NCBI RefSeq assembly: GCF_020085105.1
Contig: NC_058062.1
Coordinates: 24,895,562 to 24,959,561 of the forward strand
Direction: 5' to 3'
Length of the DNA: 64,000 bases
From: Siniperca chuatsi
Taxonomy: Eukaryota > Chordata > Actinopteri > Centrarchiformes > Sinipercidae
In this document: positions 1-12,100 of the stretch, piece by piece
Numbering within the stretch: position 1 is the stretch's first letter
Layout of the letters: every line of letters begins with the position of its first letter
Notes under the pieces: generated by a model
Database searches by the model: none
What the model was told of the DNA's origin: nothing
What the model saw: the letters and a program-made list of their open reading frames with translations, nothing else
Position numbers and translations under genes: made by a program

Positions 1-1127
1 TTTCTTTTAGTTTTGAAGTGATTTTAGGACAATTTCTGCTATAATCAGTTTGAGAATAAAACCCACTTCCTTTGTTAGTTCTTTCAGAAACATTAACACT
101 AGCAGAAATAGATCATTGTCATTATCACTGTCATCACAATCAACCAGTTTGCTCAGCTGTCTGTCATATAACTGCAGATGTTCCATTTCCAAACTTTCTG
201 GAACAAATAAGTGGACCTTGACATGAGACTGTTATGTCAACTGTTGATGGCAAAATGAACGGTCAAGCTCACCTTTAAAGTCAACATGGACTGGAAGTCC
301 CATTACTGTCCTGTGAGGATTTGTGGCCACGCAGAACATTCATGGTAAATATTCTAATGTCATTCATGTGATTTATTTGGGTTGGTTTATTTATAGAACC
401 CTGTGTGGCTCCTGGAAACTAAATTATGTCATTATACTTCTGGTTACTCAGCTGCATTGTAGGCTGCTAATACACCAGATTGTCTGGAGCTACTGTTACT
501 TATTGAAACAAGAGCAAGATCAAAGTAAACAAGGTATTCAAAAATGTTTTTCATTGACTGGTTACAAAGGGAAATGATGGATTGCGCCGTAGATTCAGAC
601 GCTTGACTCCAGACACAATAACCGGAACGCATATATGATGCAGTCCCGTTTAACCATGCTGTAACACTACCTTTGTAAATGATGACGTATTGGGGCTGTC
701 ACACTGCTAATTGAACTTTGTGGTCATTTCTTAGACAGGTTTATGGTGCTGTATTTGACTATTCTGCAAATACAGCAGTATTTACTGTCAAATAACAGGA
801 ACAGATTACAGTGTAAAGCATATGTGTCAGTATTGTTTAAACAGAATAGTTTATAAAAGCTGTAGCTTTACCAATGGAAAGAAAACACTCAGCAGAATGC
901 AGTTGAACTGTTCTCTGTTGCTGCTTTCTGAGCCAAGGACCCTCCCTCCCCTTTAGTGATAGATAAGACTTCAGATCCCCACAAGGAAAACTCACGTTAC
1001 ATGTACAAAAAAAAGGCTAAAGGGGTAGGAGTGATTAAATAAACCAATATAAGAAATTATGGAAATGACAATCAAATGCAATATGCATTATATACATTAC
1101 AATTCTTAGACCACATATTCAATGCCT
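1..1127. other. no gene recognised; AT-rich intergenic or intronic DNA
   Basis: I see no convincing coding exon, RNA gene or known repeat here. The short open frames on both strands have no recognisable domain. If the EF-hand gene ending at 3235 extends upstream, this stretch would be one of its introns or lie upstream of it. Confidence 0.4.
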
Positions 1128-1860
1128 TCAGAGGAGGGCACAATGCAAATACCACCTAGAATTTTTAAAATAGTAGTAATGTAATTGTAGTGGTGACATT
1201 AATATTAATAAATTAATAATAATATGAATGACTGCTATAGGAAGAATAATGTCAGTAACAGAGCCAATAACAACTGTATTAGCAGTTGTCAAGCAGGAAC
1301 ATGGGGTCAGCAGGTGGCCCACAATCACAGATCCAGACTCTGCAGCTCCAGAGGCAGAAATACCTGCTGAAAGCGACAGAAGGAGAGAGGAGAGAAACGA
1401 AAAGCACAAAACCATGGGATAGAGAAGATGTAGAGTTAGTAACATGCATTAATGGGAATACAAATGCATACAGATGGAGAGGGAGAGAAGGAGAGAGGAA
1501 AGAACTGCATCATGGGAAGTCTCCCGGCAGTCCAGGCCTATAGCAGCATAACTAAGGGATGGTTCAGGACTCACCCAAGCCAACCCTAACTATAAGCTTT
1601 ATCAAAGAGGAAAGTCTTTAGCCTACTCTTAAATGTGGAGATGGTGTCTGCCCCCCGAACCCAAACTGGGATCTGATTCCACAGGAGAGGAGCTTGATAA
1701 CTGAAGGCTCTGGCTCCCATTCTACTTTTGGAGACTCTAGGAACCACAAGTAAATCCAGCCCCTGAGACCCCCTGCGCTGAGCCCAGAAAAGAGTCCCCT
1801 ATGTCAGCTGATGCTAAGACTAACTGCCCCCCCTCAGACACACTCTCAGTGTCACCAGTC
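1128..1860 (-). mobile_element. LINE fragment, jockey superfamily (L2/CR1/Rex1-like), ORF2 C-terminus plus 3' UTR ('family A')
   Basis: Read on the minus strand, about 1750-1575 encodes the end of a LINE ORF2 with motifs such as SKSRMGARAFSYQAP, LLWNQIPVWVR and FKSRLKTFLFDKAYS followed by a stop. This is the usual C-terminus of fish jockey-type LINEs. The rest, down to about 1128, is the element's 3' UTR, including a GGAGAG-rich stretch and an ATT-rich tail. Related copies or pieces occur in this window at about 2690-2800 (-), 35369-35425, 52580-53130 (opposite strand) and 62960-63005. The 5' part of the element (endonuclease, reverse transcriptase) is absent, as expected for a 5'-truncated LINE. 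The clade assignment is inference; the repeat relationship is seen directly. Confidence 0.7.
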
Positions 1861-2040
1861 TCACAACAGCACTGCTTTCCAAACACCAATCAGAGGAAAC
1901 CAAATTATAATGCAATGTAAAGAAACCTATCTGGAACATTGGAAAGAAGAAACTAAAAGCCAAAGTAGATCAGAATGTTTCTGGCCCTAAAAAGAGATGA
2001 TGCACTGGCAAAATCTCTCTGCTGTCAGAGATAGAAAGCA

Positions 2041-2330
2041 GAGACAGATCCTGACCAAGTGCAGGCTCAGTGACCACAAACTGGCAATTGAAAAAGGAAG
2101 ACACAAAAAAGCATGGCAACCAAAAGAAAACAGAATATGTGGTCAGTGATTGACAGAGATGCACTTCCTCCTACAATGTACAACATTCAATGAAATAAGG
2201 AACATTTACTTTAACAAGTTCAACTCTATAATCTCAAATTTCAAAAAGCTCAATGAGCTCAACATTAAAAATACTCTGAGAAGGAGACAGGGCCGATCCT
2301 GCTGATCAGTATATATCAACATGCAACAAC
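2041..2330 (+). mobile_element. LINE ORF2 C-terminal fragment with a degenerate zinc knuckle
   Basis: The plus strand reads CRLSDHKLAIEKGRH, then a Cys-rich stretch (RICGQ), an in-frame stop, and EMHFLLQCTTFNEIR. This is the arrangement seen at the C-terminus of fish LINE reverse-transcriptase ORFs, where a C-C-H-C knuckle follows a KLxIExGRH motif. It is interrupted by a stop and ends near a short CA run at 2339-2351. No reverse-transcriptase core is present. Confidence 0.55.
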
Positions 2331-2587
2331 CTGAGGACACACACACACACATTCATAAAAATAAAATAAAAATAAATGTTGCAGTGTTTATGTAGTTTTC
2401 ACCTTTTGTGTTTGTATTTTAACTGCAAGTCTACAATTTATTATTATTATTAAGCTATCTTACTTATCTGTATATATTTTAACAGCACATTTTTCTGTTT
2501 ATGTTTTTATTTCACACTTCCTTTGGCAACGTTAACATCTGTTTCACTGCCGATAAAGCCCAAATGAATTGAGAGAGAGAGCATAAA

Positions 2588-2800
2588 TTAGCACAATGCA
2601 AGTTCCACATAGAGATGTAAAGTAATAGTATTAATAAAAATAATAATAATAATGATGATATTAATAAGACTAATAATAATAATTGTAGCAGCAGATGTCA
2701 AGCAGGTACACGGGGGCAGCAGGTGGCCCACAATCACAGATCCAGACTCTGCAGCTCCGGAGGTAGAAATACCAGTATACATGAGTTGTGCATTGCAAAT
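2588..2800 (-). mobile_element. short copy of LINE family A (3' region)
   Basis: The segment around 2695-2790 repeats the 3' UTR motif of the 1128-1860 copy (a GCAGGTGGCCCACAATCACA motif followed by the CTCTGCAGCTCC motif). An AAT-rich tail lies at 2625-2690, as in the first copy. It looks like a second 5'-truncated insertion. Confidence 0.6.
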
Positions 2801-3127
2801 AGCTGTGCAAATATATATGTGCTGAGTAATGAGTCTAGTGATGACCTCCAAAACTGTACATTTTGGAGCTCAATTCAATTGGCAGAACAAATCACTCACA
2901 GACATAACACAAAAACAGTTGTTAGGAACTTCGTACTTGACTGTCAAGTGTTCCTCAGACTTTTCATCTTTAGTTATTTGGCTGCAGTGAAATAATCATA
3001 AAGTAGTTTTTGTCCCTCTGGCCTCTAGGGGCTTTTGTCACCCTTTAATGACATGTAGAATAAAAACCATATGTACAAACTGTATTTATTTCCATATTTC
3101 TATCCCTCCCTGTTCTCTGCTTGTCAG

Positions 3128-3235
3128 GATGGCCGTCTGACACTGTCTGAGCTGCTTGACAAGATGGACTACATCAAGGCCAGCACCATCACAGACTACG
3201 GAGGCATGAGGGTGGACGGCCATGATGAACTGTGA
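3128..3235 (+). CDS. terminal exon of an EF-hand ER-lumenal protein ending in HDEL, probably reticulocalbin 3
   Basis: A pyrimidine-rich acceptor (…CTGCTTGTCAG at 3117-3127) opens an exon encoding 35 residues and a TGA at 3233-3235. It begins inside an EF-hand loop (DGRLTLSEL supplies loop positions 5-12, including the bidentate Glu at position 12). It then runs through a TDYG motif to a C-terminal HDEL, the ER retrieval signal. A last EF-hand followed by xTDYG/xTNYG and HDEL is the C-terminal layout of CREC proteins (reticulocalbins, calumenin). Human RCN3 lies next to NOSIP in this orientation, and nosip follows here, so rcn3 is the best guess. The middle of the exon is divergent, so the paralogue is inferred from synteny. 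Upstream exons are not visible and may precede the window. Confidence 0.6.
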   Translation, partial: DGRLTLSELLDKMDYIKASTITDYGGMRVDGHDEL

Positions 3236-3324
3236 AAACTTTACCACAGCACAGGAGGAATTACGTTTTTCATGACCGAGCAGCTCGGATTAAAAAGAAG
3301 CACTGCAACATATAAAGTACATAT

Positions 3325-3330
3325 AATAAA
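3325..3330 (+). terminator. AATAAA polyadenylation signal of the rcn3-like gene
   Basis: An AATAAA lies 90 bp after the stop codon of the HDEL exon, a normal spacing for a short 3' UTR. No downstream GU-rich element was scored. Confidence 0.45.
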
Positions 3331-3504
3331 AACAGCCAGCTATTGGTTTCCATATGTTTAATGTAAGTGATCCTTAACATTTGACATCACATCTGCTTAA
3401 CGGTTGTGAAAATGTGATATCACTGTGTCGAATGAAGTCAGAGCTGTTAACTTAGTCTCAAACACACACACACAAAGACTATAACTAGTATGCAGTAAAA
3501 TAGA

Positions 3505-3582
3505 AACCAGTGCCGCAAACTCATCAGGGGTGAAAAAGGTGACAAAGATGCAAATCCTCTAGGGGGGTCTGGGGGCATGCCA
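3505..3582. repeat. dispersed repeat 'family C', copy 1
   Basis: The segment carries a GCAAACTC-TCAGGGGTG motif, then GGTGACAAAGATGC, then CCTCTAGGGGGGTCTGGGGG. It recurs with few changes at about 7693-7772 in a nosip intron. Here it runs directly into the TA microsatellite that precedes the R4-type LINE. Coding potential is not apparent and the class is unknown. Confidence 0.6.
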
Positions 3583-3584
3583 TG

Positions 3585-3613
<29 letters not shown>
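3583..3613. repeat. (TA)n microsatellite at the 3' end of the LINE
   Basis: An uninterrupted TA dinucleotide run forms the junction between family C and the 3' end of the minus-strand LINE at 3613-5395. Confidence 0.9.
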
Positions 3614-3616
<3 letters not shown>

Positions 3617-5395
3617 CTTTGTCCTTCACCCTCCGCAGGTGGTCTCATCCTTCGAGCTCGGGTCCTCTACCAGAGGCCAGGGAGCTTGAGGGTTCTGTGC
3701 AGTATCTTTGCTGTTCCTAGTACTGCACTTTTCTGGACCGAGATGTCTGGTGGTCTTCCAGGGATCTGCTGTAGCCACTCCTCCAGTTTGGGGGTCACTG
3801 CCCCGAGTGCTCCGATGACCTACTTGGTTATGGCACTCCATGTATGCTTTCCCTGCCAGCATCTTACACCCTGCAGTTATGTGCTGGATTGTCTCAGGGG
3901 CCCCTTTGCACAGCCTACACCTTTGGTCTTGTCTGGTGTGGTAGATCTGGGCCTCTATTGCTCTGGTGCTCAGGGCCTGCTCCTGTGCAGCCATGATGAG
4001 TGCCTCCGTGCTGTCCTTCAGTCCAGCCCGCTCTAGTCATTGGTAGGATTTCTTGATATCAGCCACTTCAGTTATGTTCCGGTGGTACATCCCATGTAGG
4101 GCTTTGTCCTCCCATGATGGTCCCTCCTCCAGCACCTCTTCCTCTGTTCCCCATTGCCTGAGACATTCACTGAGCACGTCATCTGTTGGGGCCTTATCTT
4201 TGATGTACTTGTGGATCTTGGATGTTTCATCCTGGATAGTGGCTCTCACACTCACTAGTCCACGGCCGCCTTCCTTACGGCGGGCGTACAGTCTCAGGGT
4301 GCTGGATTTGGGATGGTACCCTCCATGCATGGTGAGGAGCTTTCGCGTCTTAACGTCTGTGGTCTGTATCTCTTCCTTTGGCCACCTTATTATTCGCAGG
4401 GTATCTGATCACTGGCACGGCGTAGCTGTTTATTGCCTGGGCCTTGTTCTTGCCATTGAGCTGGCTTCTTAGGACTTGCCTTACTCGTTGCAGGTATTTG
4501 GCAGTTGCTGTTTTCTTTTTTACCTCTTCGAGGTTGCCATTTGCTTGTGGTATTCCAAGGTATTTGTACCCATCCTCAATGTCTGCTATTGTTCCTTCTG
4601 GGAGTGAGACCCCTTCTGTGTGGACTACCTTCCCTCTCTTCGTCACCATTCGACTGCGCTTCTCAAGCCCGAATGACATCCCAATGTCAGAGCTGTAGAT
4701 CCTGGTGGTGTGGATCAGTGAGTCCATGTCCCGCTCGCTCTTAGCATATAGCTTGATGTCATCCATGTAGAGGAGCTGATGGTGGCCCCATTCCTGAGTT
4801 GGTATCCATAGCCAGTCTTGTTGATTATTTGGCTGAGGGGGTTCAGACCTATGCAGAACAGCAGTGGGGACAGAGCATCTCCTTGGTATATGCACACACA
4901 TTTGATGGATACTTGTGCAAGTGGCTTGCCATTGGCCTCAAGGGTGGTTTTCCACAGCCTCATCGAGTTTGCAATGAAGTCTCTTAAAGTCCTGTTGATG
5001 TTGTACATCTCCAAGCATTCAGTGATCCATGTGTGCGGCATTGAGTCATATGCATTCTTGTAATCAATCCAGGCAGTGCACAGGTTGGTGTGTCGGGTTC
5101 TGCAGTCTTGGGTGACTGTTCTGTCAACCAGGAGTTGGTGTTTGGCTCCTCTGGTTCCTTTGCCGATGCCCTTCTGTGCTTTGCTCATGTATTGATCCAT
5201 GTGTCCACTTATCTTAGCCGCGATGATGCCTGACATGAGCTTCCATGTTGTGGAGAGACAGGTTATTGGCCGATAGTTGGATGGGACTGTACCCTTTGCG
5301 GGATCCTTCAGGATCAGGATTGTGCGCCCTTCGGTAAGCCATTCAGGGTGCGTCCCATCCCTTAGCAGCTGGTTCATTTGTGCTGCTAGGCGCTC
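3614..5395 (-). mobile_element. R4/Dong-like (REL-endonuclease type) LINE, 5'-truncated and damaged
   Basis: On the minus strand a reverse transcriptase runs from about 5377. It shows YRPITCL, WIDYKNAYDSMPH (palm motif A), YQGDALSPLLF (motif B), YMDDIKLYAKS (catalytic motif C, about 4760) and GYKYLGI, then a thumb-like region (4330-4037). A C-C-H-C knuckle follows (CRLCKGAPETIQHITAGC). The reading frame changes several times (for example between 4900 and 4715, and near 4350). The protein tail KILHRTLKLPGLW and its stop are present near 3667. The restriction-like endonuclease core that should lie between the knuckle and this tail is missing: the two are joined near 3820. The copy is therefore inactive. 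Both ends abut TA-rich microsatellites. Known R4-clade elements such as Dong insert into simple repeats. Clade naming rests on motif resemblance. Confidence 0.75.
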
Positions 5396-5396
5396 G

Positions 5397-5530
5397 TGGA
5401 TATATATATCTATCTATCTATATATATATATATATATCTCTCTATATATATATATATATCTCTATCTCTATATAGATATCTATCTAGATATATCTATCTA
5501 GATATATCTATAGATAGATATATAGACAGA
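5397..5530. repeat. TA/TATC-rich microsatellite at the 5' end of the LINE
   Basis: Alternating TA and TATC/TCTA units, including short inverted stretches of GATATATCTA type, fill this segment. It lies directly at the truncated 5' end of the R4-like LINE. Confidence 0.85.
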
Positions 5531-6198
5531 CATATTTCTATGACTTATTTGTTCACTGATATACTGTATAATTTTTGTATGTGGTTTTGTTTCTGTGAGA
5601 AGCAAAAAAGGTAACTGCAACTAAATCTCATTTTACACCAGTTATAAAATGATAAACAAATCAACCTTCTACCTTGTACATATATGTGTTTTATAATCAT
5701 GTGAAACTAATCCTTAATTTTATTTAACTTTTTATACATTTTGCAGTACATGGCAATGAATCTATGATCGAGAGATCAATCCATTTGCTTCTACTTAAAA
5801 TGAACGCAGTGTTTCTGCAAAATCTATCAAGTTTGCAGCCTGACAGAGGGACAGGCTTTGAGGTCGAATAACAAAGAATAGTCCTTTTGCCAATAATCAG
5901 CTCTGCAGAAAGAATGAATGGAATAATCTGTCTTTTATTGACACGGTGAAGCCATAACCAACTTTTTAAAGATAAAATGTTATTCAGGAGGGAATTGTAT
6001 TTCACATGACTGACAAACTGTGTGGTTAAAAAAAAAAAAAAAAAAAATCAAAGGCCATCAAAATAGGTGAAAGTTGTCGACACGCTGGCAGGAGTCTGCT
6101 ACAAAAACACATCACCCATTACACTCCACAGAACTACAGTGAGGATGTACAGGAAATCATTGTGACAATGCTGTGCAGTCCTCAGATCCTCCATCGTC
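5531..6198. other. probable nosip 3' UTR and intergenic DNA
   Basis: No coding signal. On the minus strand an AATAAA at 5939-5934 lies about 260 bp beyond the nosip stop codon and is the best polyadenylation signal. A poly(A) run of about 18 bases lies at 6030-6048 on the plus strand. The segment between nosip and the LINE is otherwise AT-rich and unannotated. Confidence 0.45.
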
Positions 6199-9100
6199 TC
6201 ACACTTGCATCACTGGTCGAGCCTCTTTGGCACGGAGGTCAACCCCGGAGGCAGCGAAGCCAGTTCCACCCTGTCAGAACACATTACAGACCATCAGCAC
6301 CACTTCAACACTATGTGACAAGTTCACGTCTGAGTACAAATGCAGTCTGGAGAAATTTGGGAGACTAAAGTAAGAAAAAAGTAAGTCCTGTTGCTGCATT
6401 AGTGTGCAGCACAGCAGTAAAAGACAAAAAGCTAAAAGTCTGCAACTCTAAATGGGCTTTCAGACAGTGAGCCGTTACCGCCGTGTCTGCCACCGGGCAA
6501 CATCTAGTGGACAGCAGCAGGGGCAACACCCCCACCACCCTCCATCTCCTGACCTCAGCAGCGTGGATGCCATCGTGTCTACATCGGAAGCAACGGAGGC
6601 GGCGGCGGCAACCACTCGCTGTCTGAAAGCACCTTAAGATATATGTCATGTCAGTCTCCTTACCCGGGAGATGATTAAATCCAATGTACAAGAAAAGATT
6701 TTGGGAATTCATGAAACAATTCAAAATGAAAGAATCTTGATTCTGATGGGAATTCACCCCCCCCACCCCTACACAGGAGTACCCCCTACATACCCTCTGC
6801 AGTGGTATGATGTCTTTGTCGGACAGTTTGTCTCCAGTCACCGGATCAATCATGTCCTTCTTGATCAACTTCTCCACACACTCCTGAGTGACCACAGCAC
6901 CCCTGAACACAGGACAGAGAGTGTGTCAGAGTCCTAACAGAGAACACTTCACATGTGGGTGTCAGAGGGGAGGTAGACATGTTGGCACTCACGAGGGTCT
7001 CAGAACAGCGCAGGGAACACTGTTGCCCAGGGTGTCTCTGGTTACTGCACATACATACCTGTCCTGAAGAGAGAAGACAGGATTATACCATACTACCAAT
7101 AGTGTAGAGGAAACACATCTGTTCACAACACATAGAACAAGACCCGAGCATGATGTGCTGCTCTGTTTTACATCACGTATCCTGAAGATAATGGGTTTAA
7201 TGGTGAGACAAAACAAGATGTTTTTTGGAAACTGGTGGTCTATTTCTCTATTTTCTGACATTTTGCAGAATAAATTGTTCATTCGTTAATAAGATTAATT
7301 GATAATGAAAATAATCACTAGTCAACATATAGCTTTGAGGCCATATCCACATTAGTGCAGACATATTTCAAATTGGATTTCATCCACTATATCATTTTCA
7401 CACTGATTTCTTACAGTTCACCTTCAAACTTGCCTACTGTCAAATCTCTTTCCTTCCCTTTTTGTGGGCAACAGACGTGTGTGTTTGGCATCATCTTGTA
7501 AGGTGTGGTTGAGTTTTCAGAGACATGCCCAGACACTAAACTGATTTCAGTATGAGTAGAAAACAGATATTTGACTGAAGCTCAGGAATGGCAGTATTTT
7601 CTATTCACGCAGAAGAGAAACTGAAAGATAAGAAAATGACTTCACTTGTGGTGTGTGATGGACTGCTCTGACAAACAGAAATAAAGTCAGGGATGCAAAC
7701 TCCTCAGGGGTGCAAAAGGTGACAAAGATGCGAATCCTCTAGGGGGGTCTGGGGGCATGCCCCCCTGGGTATACATTATTTTTAAGTATCAGCTTTAAAA
7801 TGTGGATTTACAGTCGATTTTAGCATGAGGATATAGAGAAAAACTCACCCTGGAATTATGACATTGCTATACAAACAGAACATCTTGTGTGTGCTGTTTG
7901 GTCAATTAAAAGACAGAGCGTAGATATGATGTATAAAGCAAATTGTTTACTTACGTCGTGGTTAAGACAGTACTAGCCTTGCTAATATTATCTTAGCATG
8001 AAGAAAATGGAACCATCAGGGGCTAATGTTAACATTAAGTTGGCACTTTTCATGGAGGAGCTCAACTTATGTTGTAATTGTCAGTAACGTTAAACGAGTC
8101 TTCCCAGAGCCCTAACATCAGCAACGTTATTTGGAACAACAAGTACGCAAGCTAACGTTAGACTCCACGGAAACAACATTCACACCTAATGTTACACCCA
8201 TCGGATCTACACGAATCACACGCAACCTATGTTGGATGATTTTCGCCAAAAGGTGACAGGTTTGCACCACTGTAAAGTTAAATAAAGAGAACGCTGCAGG
8301 TGCTCCCTACACTGGCTGTCAGTTCCAACTGCTCTGCAAAGTGACGACAAGTTGGCCATCAGACGTAAATGAAATGTTTGTGTGTACCTCAGGCTGGGGC
8401 AAAGCGTTCATACTTGCGATGGTGTTGTGATGTGACACGGTTGTGGAGAAGGCCTTACTAAATGTTTGTTAGCAGTAATGTTTGGTTAAGTTATTACCAA
8501 CAAATGGTGCTAGTGGTGCATGGGACAAGATTTCAGCCGGTATCACTGACGTAAACTGACCTGGCGGGTGAGCAGGGCCACTCGGTCCAGGCTGGAGTCC
8601 AGCGGGGTGAAGCGCACTGCGATAAGCTCATTCATCTTAATGTGTCGTCCTGACATGGGACATAACACAGCCTTACTCTGACAGACATTAGGGAAGGAGA
8701 GAAAGGGCAGCAATTAAAAAAGGGACATCTGCACGTTACATTTCACATAACATTACTTCAGTCCAGCAGTGGAAAGCTGGGATTGCTCAGTGACAGACAA
8801 AGACAGGTTTCAATCTTTAAATCCAGAGTCCACCTGACTCCTGCCTTTAAAACAGTGTCAACATTTAACAGAGATATACAAAATAAACAGCATCAACTGT
8901 TTTAAAGCAAACAGGTGAACCTGGCAACAACTCCACCCGCACACACTGTGCGTGACACAAGTCTAAAACCCACTAGAGGCCGCAAGGTGCATGACACCTG
9001 CTGGAAGACCCTTTTTCACTGCTCCTCTGTTTTTCCTGCTACAAATTTTAAATGCAAATCAAAATGAAGTCTGGTGTTGAGATAGAAGTGTGATCTGTAG

Positions 9101-12100
9101 TGGTTTCTCTGAGCAGTGATGAATTTTTGGTCACTTTTCTTACTTTCTTGTTTGTATAAATATTAAGAAGCAGGTTCAGCTTAATGCTGCTAGGAGAGAA
9201 TCTGTGGTTGCGGGAATTTTTCCTGGTAATCTATCACGTAATAGTACAAATACTGTATCTTGGTTTGAATCAAAGTTTTGGACAGATGGAAGGACAGACA
9301 GAAGCCCTCTTCAGACAGGTATTCAGAATATGTAACAAGCTGGCTTGATCTATTTGTTAGCGGTGGCTTTTTTGTCATTCAGACAGATGTGAGTTTTATG
9401 TAAATTTTCCTTACATCAGACATGACAGCACATTTACGGAAAGAGCCACAATGCTTAATTAATAAACTTATTTTACAGCTGAAGCCTTAACCTTTATGTT
9501 AATCTGACGGCATTTAGTTCAGCCTTGTGCGGTGATGAGAGTGATACAGACATGTTGCAGGTTCGACAGGTTTATGTGAAAGTGGCCGGGGTGCTTATTC
9601 GGTACAGAGACCGACATGTAGAATTGCCATCAGATTAACATAAAGGGGGGCCTGTCTGACAGGGGCTAACCTTTCTGACAGGTAACATCACCAACCTGCT
9701 GCTAGCGAGACACAAGAGCGCTCAGCTACAGTATTTCCTATGAATTCAACCCCTTCATGTAATTTACAACAATGTGTGTTGAAGGACTAGACCGCCCTGA
9801 CATGGCAGGAGAAGCCACTCACTGGTTTCTTGAGCAGGGTAGGCTTGGCCTCCGGTGTCAGAGAAGGGATCCAGAAACTGGGCAGGCTCTGGCTGGACGT
9901 GGCAGCTGAACCAGCGCTGGAGGCTTCTGCTGGGCTGCTGTCTGTCCTGCCCTTCTCACTCCCTTTGTTCTGCCCTGAAGGGAAAAACACTACACTTTCT
10001 ACTGTCTCAACATTGCAAATGCATTTCACAAACAATTGTTTTAATTGTGACTGGAAGCAATTTAAAGAAATTTTAAGCAAATAATAAATTGGGACAAGAT
10101 CAAGACATGGTTGTATTGCCCACTACAACCATTGAACATGGAGGGCTTTGGAATGAGGGAGGGGGAAGACAGACTGAACCTTCCAATCACAAGCTGCTTC
10201 TTCCACCTTTACGCCATCACTGCCACATTACATTTCATCGGAGTGATAAAGTCATTCCTCTTTTGAACCAACATATTCTACTACTACACTACGCTGCCAT
10301 CTTGGCCAGATCTTCCTTCTAAAAGAGATCATGTATCTGCAGAGGTTAAAAAAAAAAAAAAGGTAAAATGAATACTGATATTTATCAGCACATTTTAGTG
10401 TTAACGTGTTAACACCCGGCGAGTGATTTGATCTGCGTCTCAGTACAGAAGGAGTTACTGTTATCAGGTAGCATTTATGAGCTGCGGTCAAACGTTACAC
10501 TTGTTGCTATTTATTTGATTAGTTATTGGTTTATTTGACGTTATGCATTGCTGTTGTCATGACAACAGGAAGAAAAATGCAGTTCAGCTGAATTAAAACA
10601 CAATATAGGTGACCACACGGACTCCGCAGAGACTCCGCAGAGGAACCAGTCTGCCCCTCTCCTCACCAGGTGGTGTTGTGATGCACAGTTCAGGCGTTTC
10701 AGGGTGGGTGGAGATTCTTTGCAATAACGACCTGAAGTGCTGCTAATGTGGAAGCAGGTTGCTTTTTCAAAATTAGCCAACTTAGTGTGGACAGGGTTCA
10801 GTGAGACAGAGGGCTTGCAGTAATATACTGAAGCCAAGCACCACAGACGCGTACCAGATGTGAATGGGTTGATGGGTTTGGACACAATGCTGTTCTCCCT
10901 GGTTTTAAACCTCTCCACCCTCTCTCTTTCCTCTGACTTGGACTCAAGTTGGCTGTTGCTCTTCTGCGCTTGCTTCTGCTTCTCATACGCCTAAAGAATT
11001 GAAGGAAGAAAACACAGCTGAGTTATTGGTAATCATGACGGGAGCAGTTTTTTGTCTGAGGGAAACATCTGGCTCTTTAGCTGCTGCTCCGCTGCGTTCA
11101 GCAGCTGCTCTCTGACGGCGTCTGTCTGCTGTCTGCTGCTGAGCAGCTCGAGTTCGGAGGCTTTTCTCTGAAAACGACGCTCTGAGAGGGAACCAGAACA
11201 GTGACAGATGAACAGCGAGCTGAGAGTCACCTAAAGCTCCGTAAAAAGCTCCGTCCAGCCGAGCGGAGCTGCAGGTTCGGCTGATGATTCTCTGGAGGGT
11301 CATCACTAAGAGAGACGCCTTTCAAAATGTCACACTGTTTTCAAACTGACATTTGATAGATTGTAATTGATATTTTTTACAATAGCCACTTTAAACATAG
11401 AAGCACGGTTTAAATAGTACTTTGGTTATTCTTATTCATTATGCTTACATTACGATACTCATCTCCCAGACAGATGTCATTGTGAAGGTTACAGAACCTC
11501 TGCTTCGTGCTTTTACATCTTCCGGTTACATTGGGGAAATGCCCTCTAATAGTCATACTAGTTTATTATGTTATATACAGGCCACGCTCTCTAGAATGCC
11601 ACACAGATGTGTTTTCTGAGCCGACGCCCGTCAGCAGGACGGCATCATTCCTCAGTCTGATAAAAAACACCTGTTACACGTGTTGTAAAATGCATCTGTT
11701 TAAGATGTGACAACAGTTTGGTTAGGTTTAGGGAAACATTGTGGTTTGGTTTAAATGACTACTTTGTTAAGGTTAGAGGATCTTCGTCGTCATGGTTACA
11801 ATAATAAACACATGGTTACGGGTATTCTTCAATAATCAACAGAAAGAAGAAGCAAAAATGAAAAAGAATTGATCTGTATTTATATATGTCAGGGACATGA
11901 ACCACATAACCATCGACACGTCATCGACAGACTCACTGGAGGAAGTCAACTGTGGCTGATGAATGTCAGTCTCTCGCCCAAAAATGGGGCTTATGACGTC
12001 AGCTGTCCAGTGACGGTCGGTTAAGTTAAGAAGGACTTCCTGTCGCCTTTCTCTGTGATTGATCATTTTAAACGTCAACACAGCTTCATTAATCTGGATT

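Noticed and set aside
4053..4472. Open frame of 139 codons on the plus strand
   Set aside because: It is the antisense shadow of the R4-like LINE reverse transcriptase.
6365..6910. Minus-strand open frame of 181 codons as a separate protein
   Set aside because: It is nosip exon 8 read through into intron 8.
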